Of a stretch of 16,093 bases of DNA, positions 13,473 to 16,093 are shown piece after piece. The notes beneath the pieces were generated by a model. The model was not told the origin of the DNA, did no database searches, and saw only the letters and a list, made by a program, of their open reading frames with translations. The position numbers and the translations under genes are program-made. The stretch spans positions 1 through 16,093 of the forward strand of contig CAYISE010000015.1 in assembly GCA_964366055.1 (NCBI GenBank). The letters run 5' to 3'. The first letter of the stretch is position 1; every line of letters starts with the position of its first letter. The DNA comes from JBBTQX01 sp964366055. Its GTDB lineage: Bacteria > Patescibacteriota > Minisyncoccia > UBA6257 > GWB1-50-10.

Positions 13473-15518
13473 TTACTTTCCGACCTGCTTCAAAGAAAGT
13501 CCGATTTTCCCCTCCTCCACCCGGATTATCTTCGCCCTCACGAAATCGCCCACCTTCACCACATCCTCCACCTTTTTCACGAAACCCTCCTTCAGTTCCG
13601 AGACATGAAGCATTCCGTCTTTGCCGCCGCCTAGATCCACAATCGCCCCGAAGTCCAGAATTTTTACAATGGTGCCTTCAACCATTTCACCGATCGTAAG
13701 TTCTTTCACAATTCCCTTAATAATCGCGACCGCTTTGGCGACAAGAGCCGGGTCGGTACCCGCGATGAATATCTTCCCGTCCTCTTCAATATCAATCGTA
13801 ACTTTATTGTCGGTCTGGGCAAGGATGCCGTTAATTATTTTGCCGCCGGGACCGATGACTTCCCCGATGCGGTCCACCGGAATCTGGACAATGGTAATCG
13901 CCGGAGCGAAGGGCGAAAGCTGGGCGCGGGGTTTACCCAAGATCCTATCCATAAAGTCCAGAATTTGAAAGCGCGCTTTTTTGGCCGCTTCCAGCGCTTC
14001 TTTAAAAATTTCCAAAGTGATTCCGTCCACTTTCACATCCATTTGAACGGCATTGATCCCGTCGCGCGTGCCGGCCACCTTGAAATCCATATCGCCGTAA
14101 TGGTCTTCCGGGCCCTGAATATCGGTCAAAAGTTTGTAACGCCCGCTCTCGTCGCTCATCAGACCGATGGAAATGCCGGCCACTTGTTTTTTGAGCGGCA
14201 CACCCGCATCCATCAAGGAAAGCGAGGCGGCGCAGGCGGAGGCCATTGAAGAAGAGCCGTTTGAGGAAAGCGTCTCGGCGACCACGCGGATTGTGTAAGG
14301 AAATTCGTCCTCGGATGGCAACAGGACGGCGATGGCTTTCGCGGCGAGCGCCCCGTGGCCGATCTCCCGCCGGCCGGGACCTCTGGAGCGACTGGTTTCT
14401 CCGGTCGCGAAACCCGGAAAATTATAGTTGAGCATAAAACGTTTCTTGCCGCTCCCCTCCATTGTTTCCACGAGTTGTTTTCCTTCCGGCGTGGCTAAAG
14501 TCGTGACGGCCAATACTTGAGTTTCACCGCGGCAGAAGAGCGCCGAGCCGTGAGTTCTTTTAAACAATCCCGTTTCCGCGTAAAGGTCGCGAATCTCGTC
14601 CAACTTTCGGCCGTCGGCCCGTCGGCCATTTTCAATCGCCTCCGCGTGGACGAAACGGTCCACCTCTTCCTCAAAAAAAACCTCGGCGATATTCAGGGCA
14701 TCCTCGCTCTCGCCGGATTTTTCCAAGTGTTCCCGGATTTTTTTCCGCAACTCCTCCGTATTTTTGGCTTTCAGGGCTTCTTCCAATTCTTCCTTCAGAA
14801 AATCCTTAATAATGGCTTTGATTTTCGGGTCGGCCTCCGCGAGCGCGACCGGCGCTTTGGGTTGGCCGATTTCCTGAACGATTTTTTTCTGGAAGGCAAT
14901 CAGTTTTTTGATTTCTTCAGAACATTCCGTGAAAATTTTTTCCATCGCGCTCTCGGAAATCTCTCGGCCCTCAAATTCAATCATGTTGATTTTTTTCTCC
15001 GTGCCGGCAAAATGCGCCCGATAGCCGAGGCGGTCGTCTTCCTCGGATGAAATTATTTTCAAACCAGCCACCGGTCCGTTCCACGGAACATCCGAGATGG
15101 CGAGCGCGGCCGAGGCGGAAAGGAGCGCGATGAAATCGGGGTCGTTTTTCTCTTCGTAGGCCAGGATGGTTACGACTACCTGAACTTCACGACGCAAGCG
15201 CAGGTCAAAAAGCGGCCGAATGGTGCGGTCAATAATTCTCGCGGAGAGAATCGCTTCGTCCGAAGGCCGGCCTTCGCGGCGCACGAAGCGGCTGCCGAGG
15301 ATTTTCCCCGCGGCGTAAAAACGCTCTTCGTAATCAACGGTTAACGGGAAAAAGTCCCCGCTTTTATCCGTTTGGCTCATCACGACGGTGGCGAGCACGA
15401 CCGTATCGCCGTGGCGGCCCAAGACGGCGGCATTGGCCTGGCCGGCCAATTTTGAGACCTCCAGAATCACCTCTTCTCCTCGCATCTCGGTCTTATAAAT
15501 CTTTTTCGCTAAATCCAT
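13473..15518 (-). CDS. pnp: Polyribonucleotide nucleotidyltransferase (PNPase)
   Basis: The 681-residue enzyme performs phosphorolytic 3'-5' RNA degradation as a trimer. Domains in order: first RNase PH-like domain (about 1-215), helical linker (about 220-290), second RNase PH-like domain (about 295-530) with FATGETSRSRGPGRREIGHG (370-389) and GSSSMASACAASLSLMDAG (421-439), KH domain (about 540-600, IGPGGK at 555-560) and C-terminal S1 domain (about 612-678). By alignment to the E. coli active site (D486, D492, K494) the equivalents are D472, D478 and K480 in EDHYGDMDFK, so it should be active. Its ATG overlaps the TAA of the NYN gene (TAATG). The gene before that looks like rpsO; rpsO-pnp linkage is widespread in bacteria. 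Confidence 0.98.
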   Translation of the reverse strand: MDLAKKIYKTEMRGEEVILEVSKLAGQANAAVLGRHGDTVVLATVVMSQTDKSGDFFPLTVDYEERFYAAGKILGSRFVRREGRPSDEAILSARIIDRTIRPLFDLRLRREVQVVVTILAYEEKNDPDFIALLSASAALAISDVPWNGPVAGLKIISSEEDDRLGYRAHFAGTEKKINMIEFEGREISESAMEKIFTECSEEIKKLIAFQKKIVQEIGQPKAPVALAEADPKIKAIIKDFLKEELEEALKAKNTEELRKKIREHLEKSGESEDALNIAEVFFEEEVDRFVHAEAIENGRRADGRKLDEIRDLYAETGLFKRTHGSALFCRGETQVLAVTTLATPEGKQLVETMEGSGKKRFMLNYNFPGFATGETSRSRGPGRREIGHGALAAKAIAVLLPSEDEFPYTIRVVAETLSSNGSSSMASACAASLSLMDAGVPLKKQVAGISIGLMSDESGRYKLLTDIQGPEDHYGDMDFKVAGTRDGINAVQMDVKVDGITLEIFKEALEAAKKARFQILDFMDRILGKPRAQLSPFAPAITIVQIPVDRIGEVIGPGGKIINGILAQTDNKVTIDIEEDGKIFIAGTDPALVAKAVAIIKGIVKELTIGEMVEGTIVKILDFGAIVDLGGGKDGMLHVSELKEGFVKKVEDVVKVGDFVRAKIIRVEEGKIGLSLKQVGK

Positions 15519-16030
15519 TATTTTCTGATTCTTAAAAGCGCGCGCGGAATATTTTCTATCTCTACGAAATTGTCGGTCACTTCCTTGAGCCGGGCCGAGG
15601 CGGTGCGGCTAAAGGCCACCACCTCCACTTCCTTTCCCATGCCCAGTTTTAAGTGTTCCACCAGCGGCACGAAGTCCCCGTCGCCCGTCACCAGCACGAT
15701 TACGTCAAGCGAAGAGGCCATCCGCATCGCGTCCACCGCCATGCCGACATCCCAGTCGCCCTTCTTCGTGCCATCGGGATAAACTTGAAGGTCTTTCACC
15801 CTCAAATCCAAGCCGGTTTGCCGGAGCGCCTCAAAGAATGAATCCTCGCCCTGCGTATTTTCCGTCTTGATAACGTAGGCCACCGAGCGAATCAGTTGCC
15901 GTCGGCCCACGATTGCCTTCATCAATTCCTTGAAATTGACGCGGGCGCGGTAAAGATTTTTAGCCGAGTGATAAATATTTTGGACGTCAATGAAAACGCC
16001 CACTCGCTGGTTTGGATAGATATTGGACAT
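15518..16030 (-). CDS. NYN-domain (LabA/DUF88-like) putative ribonuclease
   Basis: The 170-residue protein consists almost entirely of a PIN-like NYN domain, the fold of metal-dependent RNases such as LabA/DUF88 proteins and eukaryotic MARF1. Acidic site residues visible: D15 in VFIDVQNIY, D92 and D94 in KKGDWDVGMAVDAM, D100, and D117/D119 in VTGDGDF, followed by VPLVEHLKLGMGKEVEVVAF. These give the complete NYN pattern. Both ends overlap neighbours: its ATG shares a base with the TGA of the upstream rpsO-like gene, and its TAA overlaps the pnp ATG. That places a putative endonuclease in lockstep with the main 3'-5' exonuclease. RNase activity is inferred from the family, and RNA versus DNA substrate is not shown. 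Confidence 0.9.
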   Translation of the reverse strand: MSNIYPNQRVGVFIDVQNIYHSAKNLYRARVNFKELMKAIVGRRQLIRSVAYVIKTENTQGEDSFFEALRQTGLDLRVKDLQVYPDGTKKGDWDVGMAVDAMRMASSLDVIVLVTGDGDFVPLVEHLKLGMGKEVEVVAFSRTASARLKEVTDNFVEIENIPRALLRIRK

Positions 16031-16093
16031 CAGGATTCTATATCTAATTTTTTGACGATTTGCGCGTGGCGTTTTTCATCGCCCCGTTTCAGA
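16030..16093 (-). CDS. rpsO: C-terminus of a protein resembling ribosomal protein S15 (partial)
   Basis: Reading in from the window edge on the minus strand, the only sensible frame gives LKRGDEKRHAQIVKKLDIES and a TGA at 16032-16030 that overlaps the NYN start (TGATG). S15 typically ends with a pattern like L-K-x-x-D-x-x-R-Y-x-x-L-I-x-K-L-G; this tail matches except that H replaces Y and the last residues differ. rpsO upstream of pnp is a very common bacterial order, which supports the call. The evidence is only about 20 residues plus context. Confidence 0.6.
   Translation of the reverse strand, partial: LKRGDEKRHAQIVKKLDIES

Overview
The window looks like a chromosomal segment from a Patescibacteria/CPR bacterium, most likely of the Parcubacteria (Paceibacteria) type. 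This is inferred from compact gene order, single-subunit short aminoacyl-tRNA synthetases, tiny spacers, Pro/Ser-rich linkers behind single N-terminal anchors, terminators of the GCCCCGAC-loop-GTCGGGGC type, and short AT- or GC-rich repeat-like sequences inside conserved genes. All CDSs read with the standard bacterial code, and TAA, TAG and TGA are all used as stops. Almost no start codon has a Shine-Dalgarno sequence.

Left part, plus strand (1-1951): the end of an upstream transcript with its terminator; a DnaA-box-like site; a small transcription unit (promoter near 160, folded RNA, 16-codon Lys/Arg ORF, strong terminator ending near 362); then a two-gene unit encoding a membrane-anchored cupredoxin-like protein and an HtrA/DegP-type serine protease. 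These two share a reading frame and are separated by one TAA and three codons.

Right part, minus strand, read from 16093 down to 1952: the 3' end of a gene that looks like rpsO, an NYN-domain putative RNase, pnp (PNPase) and a large single-pass surface protein with DUF11-like repeats form a tightly coupled RNA-decay operon. After a 158-base gap with a GC-rich repeat-like hairpin and a promoter comes glyQS (glycyl-tRNA synthetase). A second promoter in a 64-base gap starts an M16 peptidase, AI-2E-family permease, metG and tatD unit. A 137-to-170-base gap with a 26-bp perfect palindrome, a terminator-like hairpin and a candidate promoter leads to leuS and a six-cysteine membrane-anchored hypothetical protein, whose stop codon abuts the htrA stop.

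The most interesting items are these. (1) The promoter-RNA-mini-ORF-terminator unit at 160-362. (2) Three promoters placed so close to the start codons of the M16 peptidase, glyQS and leuS that the mRNAs should be leaderless or nearly so; they also correct two over-long start calls. (3) Repeat-like palindromes or tandem repeats translated in frame within leuS, metG and tatD. (4) The palindrome upstream of leuS that carries an extended -10 on both strands. (5) The NYN-pnp coupling behind an rpsO-like gene. No CRISPR array, transposase, tRNA or rRNA gene was seen.
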